Shown in pieces: positions 1 to 10,767 of a DNA stretch of 64,000 bases. Positions within the stretch are counted from its first letter, which is position 1, and every line of letters begins with the position of its first letter. Made by a program: the position numbers and the translations under genes. Below the pieces are notes generated by a model. The model did no database searches and was not told where the DNA came from. It saw only the letters and a list, made by a program, of their open reading frames with translations. The stretch is taken from contig NC_030383.2 of the NCBI RefSeq assembly GCF_001625215.2, forward strand, positions 4,290,779 to 4,354,778, in the 5' to 3' direction. The stretch comes from Daucus carota subsp. sativus (Eukaryota; Streptophyta; Magnoliopsida; Apiales; Apiaceae).

Positions 1-1508
1 TCATCTGCATCTTGATTATCCTCCTGTTTGATTAGAAAGAAAGAGATAAGCAAATCACTAATTTATTCAATATGCATCACTGAAAGCTAGGAAAAAGAAT
101 CACTAATATACTTCACTATTATTCTTACATTCTGGTTTGCCTTTCTCTTCCATTTTGTGAATTTTGGTTTAATTGGTTGGTCCTCTTCTTCTACAATCAT
201 GTCTTCTGCATTTTGAGAATCTGAGTTGGACTCATTGTCTTGTTGATATAGATCTTTCAAACAAAAATCTTCATCATCAAGTTCCTGTTAATTGTACCAA
301 ACAAAGTAAACATTAGTAATCATCTTTTAAAGATTTATGTAACTATAAAAATATATATCAATTTTACAACATCAGTAGTAGGATTTTCTGGAGGTCTTTT
401 TGCAGATGTCTTGATTCTAGTTTTTGATTTCATAAAAATTGTAGGAGCACTTTGCTGAAAATCATCATCACTGTTTGCCATTATAGTGTCTTGATCAGGT
501 GCTGGTTGGAGTCTTGGACTTCTCCGAGGTGTTGATGTGCAACCTGCAAAAAGAGAGTATGGTTTATAGAGGTACAGAGTGAGTTTAAGCAGGGGTATAC
601 AGAGAGGTATATACACAATGATGTCAAATGCAGTTGACAACCGTCTCAGTTTATCTATGGGCAATCACTAAGACAACCAACAGCTAAAAACTACAATCTG
701 TTTGTAAATATCAATAAAATACAGTTCTCAAAATCATAATGTTACATCTATAACAACATTGTACAAACTACAGTCTCCAAATTACTTTTTGCAGTAAAAC
801 GACAACAACTACAGCCAATCACGAACACAGCAACAGAGCAATAACAAACAATACTCTCAGTTTGTCTGTTAAAACTACTTTTTGTAATACTGCAGCATCT
901 ATTTATAACTAAACTACTTCACAGTACTTTTTGCAATCACCAACACAGTAACAGAGCAAAACCCTAAGTAAAACAATGGAGTCAAATCACTAGTTTTGTA
1001 ATACTGCAGCATCTATTTATAACTAAACTACTTCACAGTACTTTTTGCAATCACCAACACAGTAACAGAGCAAAACCCTAAGTAAAACAATGGAGTCAAA
1101 TCACTAGTTTTCTAGGTTTATACCGGCAACATAGTTCAAGTTCAAGAAAATCGGTATAAGAAAAATAGAAAAACAGTATAACACAATCCAGATAGTAACA
1201 TTATTTTATGCAAAAATCAGTGTAAATTAGTATAACAAAATCAAATCAGTATAACACAATCCAGATAGTAACATTATTTTATGCAAAAATCAGTGTAAAT
1301 CAGTATAACAAAATTAGTATACGAAAATCAGTCTAAACTAGTATAACACAATCACTAAATCATAATTTATGCAAAAATAGTAACATTATAAGAAAAATCC
1401 AGAAAAAAATCTAAAACCCTAAGTTTACATACCTTTTCCAGTTTTATCCATAATTTTTGCTTGAATAGTCAAAAACTCTGTAATTAGTGGATCCTTTGAG
1501 ATGTGGAG
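1..1508 (-). CDS. Partial spliced gene for an acidic/basic low-complexity protein, possibly Helitron-associated
   Basis: Four consecutive exons can be joined in one open frame on the minus strand: 1508-1433, 543-368, 284-129 and 23-1, each with GT-AG borders; the gene runs off the left edge. The first visible exon reads LHISKDPLITEFLTIQ, followed by a Ser/Pro/Arg stretch (STPRRSPRLQPAPDQD), then an acidic stretch and a basic KWKRKAN segment. I do not recognise a domain. The composition resembles the C-terminal tail of a nuclear DNA- or RNA-binding protein. Because a Helitron 3' end lies at 2955, a Helitron-carried gene such as an RPA70-like one is possible, but this is inference. No convincing start codon was found: the likely upstream exon around 1640-1810 lacks an ATG in the required frame. 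Coding status is supported by phase agreement at three junctions. Confidence 0.5.
881..1108. repeat. Tandem duplication, 114-bp unit, two copies
   Basis: The stretch beginning TTTGTAATACTGCAGCATC at 881 restarts at 995 and is nearly identical over the full 114 bp. It lies in the intron between the exons at 1433-1508 and 368-543 of the minus-strand gene, so it should not alter the protein. The near identity suggests a recent event. Confidence 0.9.
1174..1319. repeat. Tandem duplication, 73-bp unit, two copies
   Basis: The stretch beginning CAGTATAACACAATCCAGAT at 1174 repeats at 1247 with little change. It sits in the same intron as the 114-bp duplication and is rich in the short motif CAGTATAAC. 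Confidence 0.85.
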
Positions 1509-2042
1509 CTGCAAATCACCAACAATAACAAAATATTATAAAAAAAAACCCTAGAAATCACAAAATCAGTAACATGCAAAAGTTAATAGACATTTATTCT
1601 AAATATTATAGTTGATTTTAAGTAATAGCGAAGATTAACATACATTTTTTCGAGTTCGAAGTGATTTTTTGCACTGTAGAAGATGAGCAGCTTCAGATCA
1701 CCAGTTTCTTCACTTCGATTTCTTGTAATTACTTTAGTATCGACGTATTTGAAGCGTTTTTTAGCACTGTTACAAGCACAAATTATAGATTTGTGCTAGA
1801 CTGAGTGTTGGTATCAGGTGATTTTAGTGGGAGAGAAGATGGTGGAATGCGTGTGTAATTAGTGCCGCTGTAACTGAATTGATTGTAACTGTATGTATTG
1901 TCGGTAAGAATTTAAATTTTTAGTGGATGGGCAGTTGATAATTTGTTTGGGCCGATCACAAAACTAGTGGACTTGGGCCTGTGGTTCGCAGTTTGTATTT
2001 AAGCAGGTATGTACTCGAGCACCACTCTATATATATATAGTT

Positions 2043-2450
2043 AAGTTCCATGGAGTACATAAAAGCATTGGAATATTGGTGTACAAATCATAATTTTTTA
2101 ATTTGATCCTATATAATATCTTTGATTATCCAAATTTTGATATAATCTATCATTTATAAGTTGTGTTGCACATAATTGTCAATTAATCATTAATATCTGT
2201 CAACTTTAACAAGTATTAAGATTATTGTTCTGCTTATTAGTTATATTGCAGAACATAGAGTCTTATGATTTATAAAAGTAATTATTCTACCATTTGATCA
2301 CGATGTTTATGTTGCAGAACATAATGTGCAGGTTGTCAAATATTTACAAATATTATTGGACAAAAAAAATTGAAATTTAGATGATTAGATTACATTTTAT
2401 CAAACTTTGTACTTCAATACTCCAATTTTTTTTTGTACTCCATAAAACTT
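2043..2450. mobile_element. MITE-like element with AAGTTCCATGGAGTAC-type inverted ends
   Basis: The left end AAGTTCCATGGAGTAC (2043-2058) is matched in inverse by GTACTCCATAAAACTT at 2435-2450, with an AT-rich, non-coding core. The termini resemble those of the foldback element at 34664-35082 (AAGTTCCATGTAGTCC), so the two may be related. No clear target duplication was seen, and a Stowaway element abuts the right end. Confidence 0.5.
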
Positions 2451-2455
2451 ATATA

Positions 2456-2759
2456 CTCCCTCTGTCCCTCTCATTTCTTTACAGTTACTATTTTGGGATG
2501 TCCCTCTCATTTCTTTACATTACCATAAATAGTAAGTTTTCTCCATCATTACACCCACTATCTTCCCCCACTATCTCATATTTAACAATAAAAACTACTA
2601 TTACACCCACTACTTTCCTCCACTATCTCAAATCTATTATTAAAAATTGATTGGTCCCACCACTTTACCCACTTTTCATCTAACTTTACTCATTTTTCAT
2701 ACATTGTCTTGGTCTCCGTGTCCCCCTCCAATGTAAACAATTGAGGGGGACGGAGGGAG
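2456..2759. mobile_element. Stowaway MITE (Tc1/mariner type)
   Basis: It begins CTCCCTCTGTCCC and ends with the inverse GGACGGAGGGAG-type terminus, flanked by TA on both sides (2454-2455 and 2760-2761). This is the hallmark of Stowaway elements. It is 304 bp with no coding capacity, and the first ~70 bp contain a short internal duplication (CCCTCTCATTTCTTTACA twice). Confidence 0.9.
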
Positions 2760-2925
2760 TATATATTAAATATAAGTATACAAGTCTTACCTAATAATAA
2801 ATTATATTATATTTGTTATTATAAAATTAAATTCAAAAGATGACATTATTTAAAACTAATTTGTTAATACTTATAATATAAAATTTAAAATTATTAAAAT
2901 ATTAATATTTTAAATTTATTTTCAG

Positions 2926-2955
2926 AACCGCGCGAAGCGCGGTTTTATCACCTAG
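2926..2955 (+). mobile_element. Helitron 3' terminus
   Basis: A GC-rich hairpin (stem AACCGCGC, loop GAA, stem GCGCGGTT, 2926-2944) is followed 7 bases later by CTAG (2952-2955) and a T. A subterminal hairpin followed by CTRR and insertion before T is the standard 3' end of a rolling-circle Helitron. The 5' TC end was not located; it may lie left of the window or be hidden among nested MITEs, so the element may include much of 1-2955. Confidence 0.85.
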
Positions 2956-3393
2956 TTTTGTTATAATATTAATTAATAACGAATTCGTGCGATTATAGAC
3001 ATAAATTTATCAGTTCATCACCTACACTTTTAATTAAAATTCCATTTAATTGTCAGAAAGTAATCCAAATCCGATTTTAAGAATTTTTTTATTTTTTTTG
3101 AGTAACGATTTTAAGAAAGTTATTTTTCCGGAACAAAAAATCGTCGAAAAATGTATATCGAAATGTGTTCGAAAAATATTTTATACAAAGGAAAGAAAGC
3201 AGGCCGTTGAGCGGCTTGGAGTTCGGAGTTGAGACGACAGAAAGCACACGGCTGTAACAAAAGTACACAAGTGACAAACATGTGTGTCAGTGTCTCTATA
3301 CATATCCCCATCTCTATCTCAACTCGAGTCAATTTTAGTCCTGGTCCAAAATAAAAATCTCCTAGTAATAAAACAAAACTAAAGCTGGCGAAA

Positions 3394-6175
3394 ATGGTGG
3401 TCGGTGGCCGTACTTCCGGCGTGCTTTTCTTGGTGGTTCTGACGGCGATCGTGACGGCGGTGACCGGGAATTCAGAGGGGGATGCGCTGGTCGCGTTGAG
3501 ACGCAGCTTGACAGATCCCGGCAACGTGCTTGATAGCTGGGACTCTACTCTTGTGAATCCTTGTACTTGGTTTCATATTACTTGTAATCAAGATGGTCAT
3601 GTCACTAGAGTGTAAATAACTACACCCCTTTTATTTCTTTTGTATGTGTGTGTGATGCTTGTTTAGTTGTGTGTGTGTGTGTTTTGATTTTGTTTATGTG
3701 TGATTTTGTGTGTTTAATTTGGGGGTTTTTATATGTGTGTGTGTATGTCATGTTTGGATGTTTTGATTTGGTGTTTAAGATTTGTGTATGTGAGGGTTTT
3801 CAGTCTGTATATGTGTGTGTCTATTTGGTGTGTATTTGATGTTTACATGTTTGATTTAGGTTTGTGCATGTTTTTTGTTTGAATTTCGTATGTTTGATTA
3901 TTTGTGGGTTAATGTTTTGTGCGTTTAGAACGGTGGATCGAAATTTATGTCTCTGAAATTTCTATTGATTGACATGTCGTTTATTTACTAGTTTGATGTT
4001 CTTTTTTGTTATGTATGTGAAGGCCTATATTGAGTTTGGTTGGGCTTTATTTGTGTATATGAAGGTTATTAATTATATTATTAGTCATAGATGTTCTATT
4101 GTTTTGGATTGTGTTTTATTGCTTGAATTGTAGTTTATACGAGTTACTATTCTTTACTATTATGAGGTCTTTTTTCTATTCTTGTGATGGGCTTTTCGTG
4201 ATTGTTAAGGCTTTTTCTATTTATGTGAAGAGCTTGTTGAGATTGTTAAGGCTTTACGTGTATAAATGAATGTTTCAATCTGTATGTGGAACTGTTTCTT
4301 AGTATACATATATTGTGTTTCTGGATTGAGTGTTCGCTACTTGATTTTTATTTGACAAGGTTTTGTTTTCTATACTTGGTTGATTATTTTTTTCCCTACA
4401 TATGTGAAGGTCTTTATTCAGATTGGGAGTAATTAAGTTAGGGTCATAAACTTATGTGAACTCTAGCAATAAATCGTAGCAAAAAGGTGTTTTTGAAAAT
4501 TTCATATGATAAGGCTGCGCGGGCAATGCTTTTCCTTGTCGTATTAGATAGTCAATAACTATGATTGATCTTGGGGAAGGGAACTGCTCAAATTATGAGA
4601 TTCGGTCATGCAACCTTTTACGTAGGCAGCGGTGAACCGTATATTTGGACCAATGGGCTGTTATAATTTGTCTGACTCTTTATTTATTTTTTCAGTTTGC
4701 TGATATATCTGGACGACTGAAGCAGTGTACTAAATTTTTGTGGTTTAGTAGAATAATTCTCTGACGTTCGCTATTTGGGATAATATTTGCATGCTTCTAA
4801 AATATAACTTTTCGTTATGGCGCCGCAAGTAAAACGGTTATCTAATGCTATTCACAGCATCACATTATATGAATTTTGTTACTCTGTTGGAGACCCATTT
4901 TTTGTTGTAAGAATTATCCTTTTTATTCTCCTATATTAAGAATCTGCTATATCTGCTCCCACCATCCCCATCAGTATCTACTTTTTATACTTCCTTAATA
5001 TGGCCAAAGATAGGAAACCAGTGCCACAATTTATAGAAGCAACTTGACATACTTATTAACATGCTTTGATTAAATTTGGAAAGACAATCTATTTACTTTT
5101 GCAAGTCTCAAATGTCGTTATTTCATTTAGTTCAGTCTTGCGCTGGTCGGGTCATGGCTCAAATTCATCATGTACTAACTGCTTGTTATTAATTGCTGCA
5201 GGGACCTTGGTAACACAAATTTGTCTGGTGTTTTGGTACCTGATCTCGGAAAACTCCAATATCTCCAGTATCTGTGAGTACTTGTGATTGCAATAGCTCT
5301 TATGTGCTGCTAATGATGAACATATCAGTTGGTTACATGAGCTCTAACATAACTGATGTCAAGTTTTCAGAAAATAAATATTAATACAGATATTTTAATG
5401 AACTAAAAAATGTAATCCAAACTTGTTATGATTCAGTGAGCTTTACAAAAATAACATTCATGGGACTATCCCAAACGAGCTGGGCAATTTGAAGAATCTA
5501 ATAAGCTTGGACTTGTACAACAACAATCTCACAGGGATTATTCCTCCTACTCTGGGAAAGTTGCAGTCTCTTATTTTCTTGTAAGTTGGCCGCCTTCTCA
5601 CTGAAGTGTCTCCATTTATATATGCCTGTAAAATTTATTCACCTCAATTATCATTCAAGAAGAAGACTGCTGCCTAATTGGAAAGGAGGATTCTAGATAA
5701 AGTCACGAGTCCCTTTTCTCTGTATATATCTCAAACATCACTCTATGTACTAACTATGGATTAAAACTTGACATTCTCTTTTCCAGGCGTCTGAGCAATA
5801 ATCGTCTGGTTGGGAGAATTCCCAGGGAACTTGTTAACGTTTCCACCCTGAAAGTTGTGTAAGTGTTCAACATTTCGTTGAAGTTGCATATATAGAGTAG
5901 TAAATGAATTGTTGTAATAAACGTTTTTATGTATTTCAGTGATGTCTCAAGCAATGACTTATGCGGAACAATTCCTACCAAGGGTCCATTTCAGCATATT
6001 CCATTAAGCAAGTAAGACTTGTTAGAGCATATTGTTTGCCTATTTTTCGGTGCTTCATATTTTCTAGATGTCATTTTACCTTTTCTGGTTCAAACTGTGC
6101 AGCTTTGCTAATAATCCTCGACTCGAAGGACCAGAGCTGGAGGGGCTTGCGAGGTACGATACAAACTGCATATGA
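3394..6175 (+). CDS. Small secreted leucine-rich-repeat protein, SERK-ectodomain-like (LRR1 type)
   Basis: Six exons (3394-3611, 5202-5273, 5437-5580, 5787-5858, 5940-6011, 6103-6175) join into 651 bp encoding 216 residues. Residues 1-25 form a signal peptide (hydrophobic [13 protein letters not shown]). An LRRNT region follows with the paired-cysteine motif [10 protein letters not shown], then about five plant-type repeats of the form LxxLxLxxNxLxGxIPxxLG. The 72-bp exons each encode one 24-residue repeat, with the intron in the same phase, as in SERK-type genes. There is no transmembrane segment or kinase, and the length matches the roughly 218-residue plant LRR family represented by Arabidopsis At5g21090. 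The product should enter the secretory route and could act as an apoplastic or membrane-associated partner of receptor kinases; the partner is unknown. The start is the first ATG in frame before the signal peptide. Intron 1 is long (1.6 kb). Confidence 0.93.
3640..3845. repeat. Imperfect TG-rich microsatellite in intron 1 of the LRR gene
   Basis: Many interrupted (TG)n runs (TGTGTGTGTG) occur just after the first donor site. It is non-coding. Apparent ORFs here are artefacts of the simple sequence. Confidence 0.8.
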
Positions 6176-6660
6176 ACAGGAGATCAGAGGTGCATGAAAA
6201 TGCAAGTGATAATGTGTGCTAGTTTAATACTTGTGTCTTATAAAAAAGTATCAGAATAGCATCTTGTCTTACAAGATGTTTATATATGTAAGCCCTATAT
6301 GAGGCTTTGTGGTGTAACTTTGTGATGAAAATCAATGTGAAAGATGACTGTCAGCAAACCTGGAATCATGTGAAACCCGGTTATGTTGTCTGTTATCGTT
6401 ATGGCGAGTTTCATATAAGAAAGAATTGGCGCTACAAGTATATACTTGCACATAAAACTTGCATTATTTAGCATAAGGATTAAAGATGGTAATAATTCAT
6501 GAAGGATCGACTTCATGGATTAATTATCAACTCTATTTCCTTACGTAGGACAGCAATAATAATTTTTCAAGTTGTTTCGGAAGATTTAATATGTAAACCA
6601 GTATTGATTTGAAATTCTCACCAGTAAAGAAAATTGCCTGGTGGCATCTAATTTACAGGG

Positions 6661-6888
6661 GTAAAAGTGCTCTTGTGGTGTTTTGTGATAACAGTAACAG
6701 ATGCCATATCACTTTTAACCTCTTCAGCTGCCATAGTCATGTTATTGGCCATTCTCATGGCACTGTATAAAGAAGAAGATTTCTTGAAATCCCTGCCTAT
6801 GAAACTGATGTTTGCGCTCCTGACATGACTCCTTGCGATTATGGCCATGATGATTGCTTTCAGCGCCAGCTTCGTTCTGTTTTTTTGA
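6661..6888 (+). pseudogene. Fragment of an ankyrin-repeat/PGG-domain membrane protein
   Basis: In one frame the plus strand reads a hydrophobic stretch with TDAISLLTSSAAIVMLLAIL, then YKEEDFLKSLPMKLMFALLT, a stop codon TGA at 6826, then MMIAFSASFVLFF and a final stop at 6886. This order matches the last half of the PGG domain of plant ankyrin-transmembrane proteins (ACD6/ITN1-like): DAISLxxS, EEDFLKSLPxKL and a closing MMIAFxA helix. No ankyrin repeats or upstream exons are visible nearby and the in-frame stop breaks the last helix, so this is a decayed fragment. Recognition is from memory of the family. Confidence 0.65.
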
Positions 6889-6934
6889 AAGTGGCAAATG
6901 GGTCACTTTTTTTAACTGGAATTCTATCGAAATA

Positions 6935-7062
6935 CCCCCTCGTCTCAATTTATAAGTTATTTTTGTTTTTTCAAGAGTCAAATTGACTAATTTTATAAAT
7001 TTCAGTTGAAGTATAATCAATTTGACTAGTCAAAAGAGACTTATATATTGAGACGCAAAGAG
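6935..7062. mobile_element. Short degenerate Stowaway-like MITE
   Basis: The left end reads CGTCTCAATTTATAAGT within about 10 bp of the border; the inverse ACTTATATATTGAGACG lies at the right. TA flanks both sides (6933-6934, 7063-7064). It is 128 bp and non-coding, immediately downstream of the PGG fragment. Confidence 0.65.
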
Positions 7063-7260
7063 TATAACGTAAAATCTATTTTGGGGCCTCTCTCTATACA
7101 ATATGATATTAGAGCTCAAATTCGAGGAAGGTTTTAAGTTCGATTCTTATCGGAGCTTAGATTTGAATGACGGCCATAGTATCTGTTTTTCATCCATTAT
7201 TCGATCTATTTCCTGATTCCGCAATTTGATCCTTCCCGGTCCCTCTTCCATATTGAAGTA

Positions 7261-8288
7261 ATCGCAAAATTTAGACTTAATCACCAAAAAAATCATCAAA
7301 CTCTTGTGATTTTTTCATTTTAACCATAAAACTAATTTTGTTGCAGAAAAATGCAATTAATTAATAGAAAACATACTTGAGGGAACCTAATTTGAAATAG
7401 TTTCTAACCATAGTTAAATGGTATCCTATGCAGCATTTCTAAAATATCTTTTTTGTATATTTTTATTTTAAATATTTACATAATTCATTATACACACACC
7501 AAACAATTAGTTTTTATTTGAATTATTAGGGTTCGTCATAATATAATTCTAAATTATTGTCGGAAAAATAATGAATTTAATTTATAAGTTTACATTTTAT
7601 TTTTATTATTAAGAATTTAATTTAATTTAATTCTTTTGAAATACCAACAGCCTACCAGGTAAATTAAAATGAACTCTTACTAATAAAGATAAAATGTAAA
7701 TTTATAAATTAAATTAATTATTTTTCTAACATTAATTTAAAATTATATTATGACGAACCCTAATAATTCAAATAAAAACTGATTGTTTGGTGTGTTTATA
7801 ATGGATTATGTAAATACTCCCTCCGTCCCAAGTTACATGCTTTTTTGATTTTCAAGAAGTCACATAGAACAATCTTTGACCATATGTTAAAAATTATTTA
7901 TTTATTATTTTAGAAAATAAAAAGTCACACTTTAAAATAGATTAAATATCCTTTAAAATGACATAATTTTTTTAATTTTTTTCTATTATTTAATATATAA
8001 AAATTTAAGTCAAAATATAGTTAATTTGACTGGTCAAATATCAAAATAAACATATATTTTGGGACGGAGGGAGTATTTAAAATAAAATTATAAAAAAAGA
8101 TATTTCAGTAATGTTGCATAGGATACCATTTAACCATGGTTAGAAACTATTTAAAATTGGTCTCTCAAATTTGTTTTCTATTAGTTAGTTGCATTTTTCT
8201 GCAACAAAATTAGTTTTATGGTTAAAATGAAAAAATCACAAAAGTTTAATAGTTTTTTCGGTAATTAAGTCTAAAATTTATTCGCGAT
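7261..8288. mobile_element. Long foldback (inverted-repeat) element
   Basis: Two arms of roughly 350-400 bp are inverse copies of each other: ATTTAGACTTAAT...GTTGCAGAAAAATGCAA on the left is mirrored at 8160-8280, and CGTCATAATATAATT at 7540 is mirrored near 7740-7755. The right arm is interrupted by a Stowaway element. Ends appear to be ATCGC/GCGAT at 7261 and 8288 with a possible 3-bp GTA duplication, but the borders are approximate. No coding capacity. Confidence 0.75.
7817..8073. mobile_element. Stowaway MITE nested in the foldback element
   Basis: Ends CTCCCTCCGTCCCAAGTTAC and the inverse GGGACGGAGGGAG, flanked by TA (7815-7816 and 8074-8075). It is 257 bp and sits inside the right arm of the foldback element, so it is the younger insertion. 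Confidence 0.93.
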
Positions 8289-8648
8289 GTATATTTGAGC
8301 TAGACTACTAAATTTTCCAATAAAATTATAATTTTTTGCAAAAAAATATATCAACAGTTTTTTTGTCAATAATCTAAAAAAAAAGTTTGGTTGTTTATAA
8401 AAGATGCATCTCCTTCTCGCATGTCGAGTTCTTATTAAGAGAAACTTTGTTTACTATAAAAAATATAATAATTTTAATTATCAAAGTATCCCTGACATTT
8501 TTTTTTTTAATTTAAGTGCAGGATTTCTAATCTTTTTGACTAAGCCAAATACTAGAACCAGGCCATCATTTCCAAAATAAATAAATAAATAAAACGAAGC
8601 CTGATATATGCAGAATCGAAATGAAAAAATTACACATTTGTTTCGCTC

Positions 8649-9768
8649 ATATATATAACCTTGAAGACCTAGCCCTAATACTCTCTTCTATACATGCATC
8701 CTTGTTTTCTCCCTCTAAACACAAGGTTTAATCATTTGCATACCATGATTGATCTTATTTATAGATATCTGCATGTTTATGCAATAATAATCTTGATTAC
8801 TTTGTGTTTTGCAGATAATTATTGAGGACAAAAGGATGGACGTCCAAGTTCAAGTTTACTTTAATATAAGCTTCGGATGAATTTAAATCAAGGTCTATTT
8901 CTCCGATTTTCGATAATTTAGATTATGATTATATCATCTGTACAAAATTTGTTATGGAACCGACAGATCAAGGTTTATTCAGTTCGGATTTTGAATGGCT
9001 TTTTTTTTTTTTTTGAATTCACGGGTATTCAGTTCGGATTTTATTTGATTTACGAATTACTGAATTGGAAATATATGTATAGGATCATTTCATTACTAAT
9101 AGTTTATGCAATTCAACTTGGTGAAGTTGTTATGAGTTTGTTTTTGATAGAAAACTCTGGCCATGAGTCTGTAGTGATGTATTTAATTTGATCGAGGATC
9201 ACACTTTTCTTTTTCAAATTTCGCAGCCATCCGCACCTGATTATCTTGCGGCGGAAGGGACGGAAAGTTATTATGACTAGCTTCATCTTTCCTTCCTGTA
9301 AAAGCGTGTGTTTGAGTATGGCTTTGTTTTGAAAATTGAAATTAAACTCAAAACTTATCACACCCCTCGGGTTTGACATTTTATCGACTATATTGATCAG
9401 CTATATTTTGAGGTCATTTATGCAACTATGATGCTGCGACTATTGGGTCGCAGATGGTTTGCAGAGTTAATTTGCAGTGAAAAATGTCTGAAATTAGTTA
9501 ATTGTACGATCTGTATTGTACCTTTTATAAATTATTACACGTCGCAGGATTCATGACTAGAAATATTTTATAAATCTATAGGCGGATGCTTCCTTGAATG
9601 CCAGTTGTGTGTGTGCGTGTGTGTATTAAAGAATCCGTTAGTATAGTAATCTCCTATAAATTTCATTAGTCAACTCTTGCTCCCTCTAGGACGAGTCATT
9701 AACTGTCATTTCTTTAACCGATTAAGTGGAAACTAATTAACTAATGCAGGGCCAAGAAGACGAAGAAA
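8649..9768 (+). promoter_or_regulatory. TATA box and intron-containing 5' leader of the LBD gene, with a short uORF
   Basis: ATATATATA at 8649-8657 can serve as a TATA box. A likely leader exon ends at 8725 (AG|GTTTAA), with an acceptor TTTTGCAG at 8814. A second acceptor AATGCAG at 9749 lies 19 bp before the start codon. The leader after 8815 has an ATG at 8836 that opens a 14-codon ORF (MDVQVQVYFNISFG) and stops at 8880. Splicing is inferred from consensus sites only. Confidence 0.5.
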
Positions 9769-10767
9769 ATGTCATCATCAAACTCTCCATGTGCAGCTTG
9801 CAAGTTACTCCGGAGAAAATGCACACAGGAATGTGTATTCGCCCCCTATTTCCCACCGGATCAACCTCAAAAGTTTGCAAATGTTCACAAGGTTTTTGGC
9901 GCAAGCAATGTAGCTAAACTGCTTAATGATTTACCTGCAGTACAGCGGGAAGATGCTGTCAACTCTCTGGCCTATGAGGCTGATGCTCGTCTCCGGGATC
10001 CTATTTATGGATGTGTGGGATTAATCTCCATCCTCCAGCACAAGCTGAAGCAGGTACAGATGGAATTGTATAATGCCAAGAAAGAGTTATCGACTTACAT
10101 TGGGCCGTCTGCAATGTTGCCTATACTCCCTGCTCCAGGAAATTTCATTCCTCCATACCAACATCAGCAACCGTCTCAGATGATGCCATACAATATGCAA
10201 GCGGCTCAAATGATGGGGGGATCACCACAAAATGTGGTGAATCCTAATCCACTAGTGATCCAACAACAGCAGAACTATCAACAAATTATGGAGGCTCAGC
10301 AAGTAGCAGCAGTGGTGGCGGCTGCTAGAGAACAGGAAATGTTGAGGAGTTATGAGCAGCAACAGGCCGTCCTGACACAACAGCAAGGACGTCACTCTGA
10401 TCAGGTGAGGTATGATGCAACAGGCCAGGGCACGGACCATGCTCGTGGTGCTGTGTTTAATCACATGGGTGTTTCAGCCGGGATGGCACCTGCATTGGGT
10501 TTGGGTTCGTTTGAAGGTTCTTATCAGACTCAGCAACACACACAAAATGATCAGCCTCATCATGAACTTCAGGCCACACAAACTTTTCTTGAGGAACAGC
10601 AGCAGCAAGGTTTGGCACTGGCTCAACCCCAGCAGTTGGATCCAACACAGCAGCAGCAAGGTTTGGCACTGGCGCAGCCCCAACAGTTGGATCTACAGCA
10701 GCAGCAGCAGCAGCAGCAACAGCTTCCGCTTCAGCAGCACAGAGATGGAAGTGAAGAGGAGGAGTGA
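9769..10767 (+). CDS. LOB-domain transcription factor, class I, LBD36/ASL1-like
   Basis: This single-exon 332-residue protein is a plant-specific nuclear DNA-binding factor. The N-terminal LOB domain (about residues 7-108) has the zinc-binding block CAACKLLRRKCTQEC (CX2CX6CX3C), the GAS block starting FANVHKVFGASNVAKLL and a glycine-proline region RLRDPIYGCVG. The coiled coil VGLISILQHKLKQVQMEL has the LX6LX3LX6L spacing typical of class I members. The sequence around KKELSTYIGPSAMLPIL is what points to the LBD36/ASL1 branch, involved in organ boundary and leaf or petal development. The rest is Gln-rich, with a 51-bp in-frame tandem repeat (QQGLALAQPQQLD twice, 10597-10700) followed by a CAG run. 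LBD proteins act as dimers and can associate with bHLH partners. The start is the first ATG after the inferred leader acceptor. Confidence 0.95.
   Translation: MSSSNSPCAACKLLRRKCTQECVFAPYFPPDQPQKFANVHKVFGASNVAKLLNDLPAVQREDAVNSLAYEADARLRDPIYGCVGLISILQHKLKQVQMELYNAKKELSTYIGPSAMLPILPAPGNFIPPYQHQQPSQMMPYNMQAAQMMGGSPQNVVNPNPLVIQQQQNYQQIMEAQQVAAVVAAAREQEMLRSYEQQQAVLTQQQGRHSDQVRYDATGQGTDHARGAVFNHMGVSAGMAPALGLGSFEGSYQTQQHTQNDQPHHELQATQTFLEEQQQQGLALAQPQQLDPTQQQQGLALAQPQQLDLQQQQQQQQQLPLQQHRDGSEEEE

Noticed and set aside
3648..3839. Cys/Val-rich ORF just after LRR exon 1
   Set aside because: It lies in the TG-rich intron with a good donor before it and no conserved features.
7080..7180. Possible tRNA-derived SINE or primer-binding site (GATATTAGAGCTC, AAGTTCGATTC)
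   Set aside because: The match to a tRNA-like A/B box arrangement is weak and no poly-A or target duplication was found.
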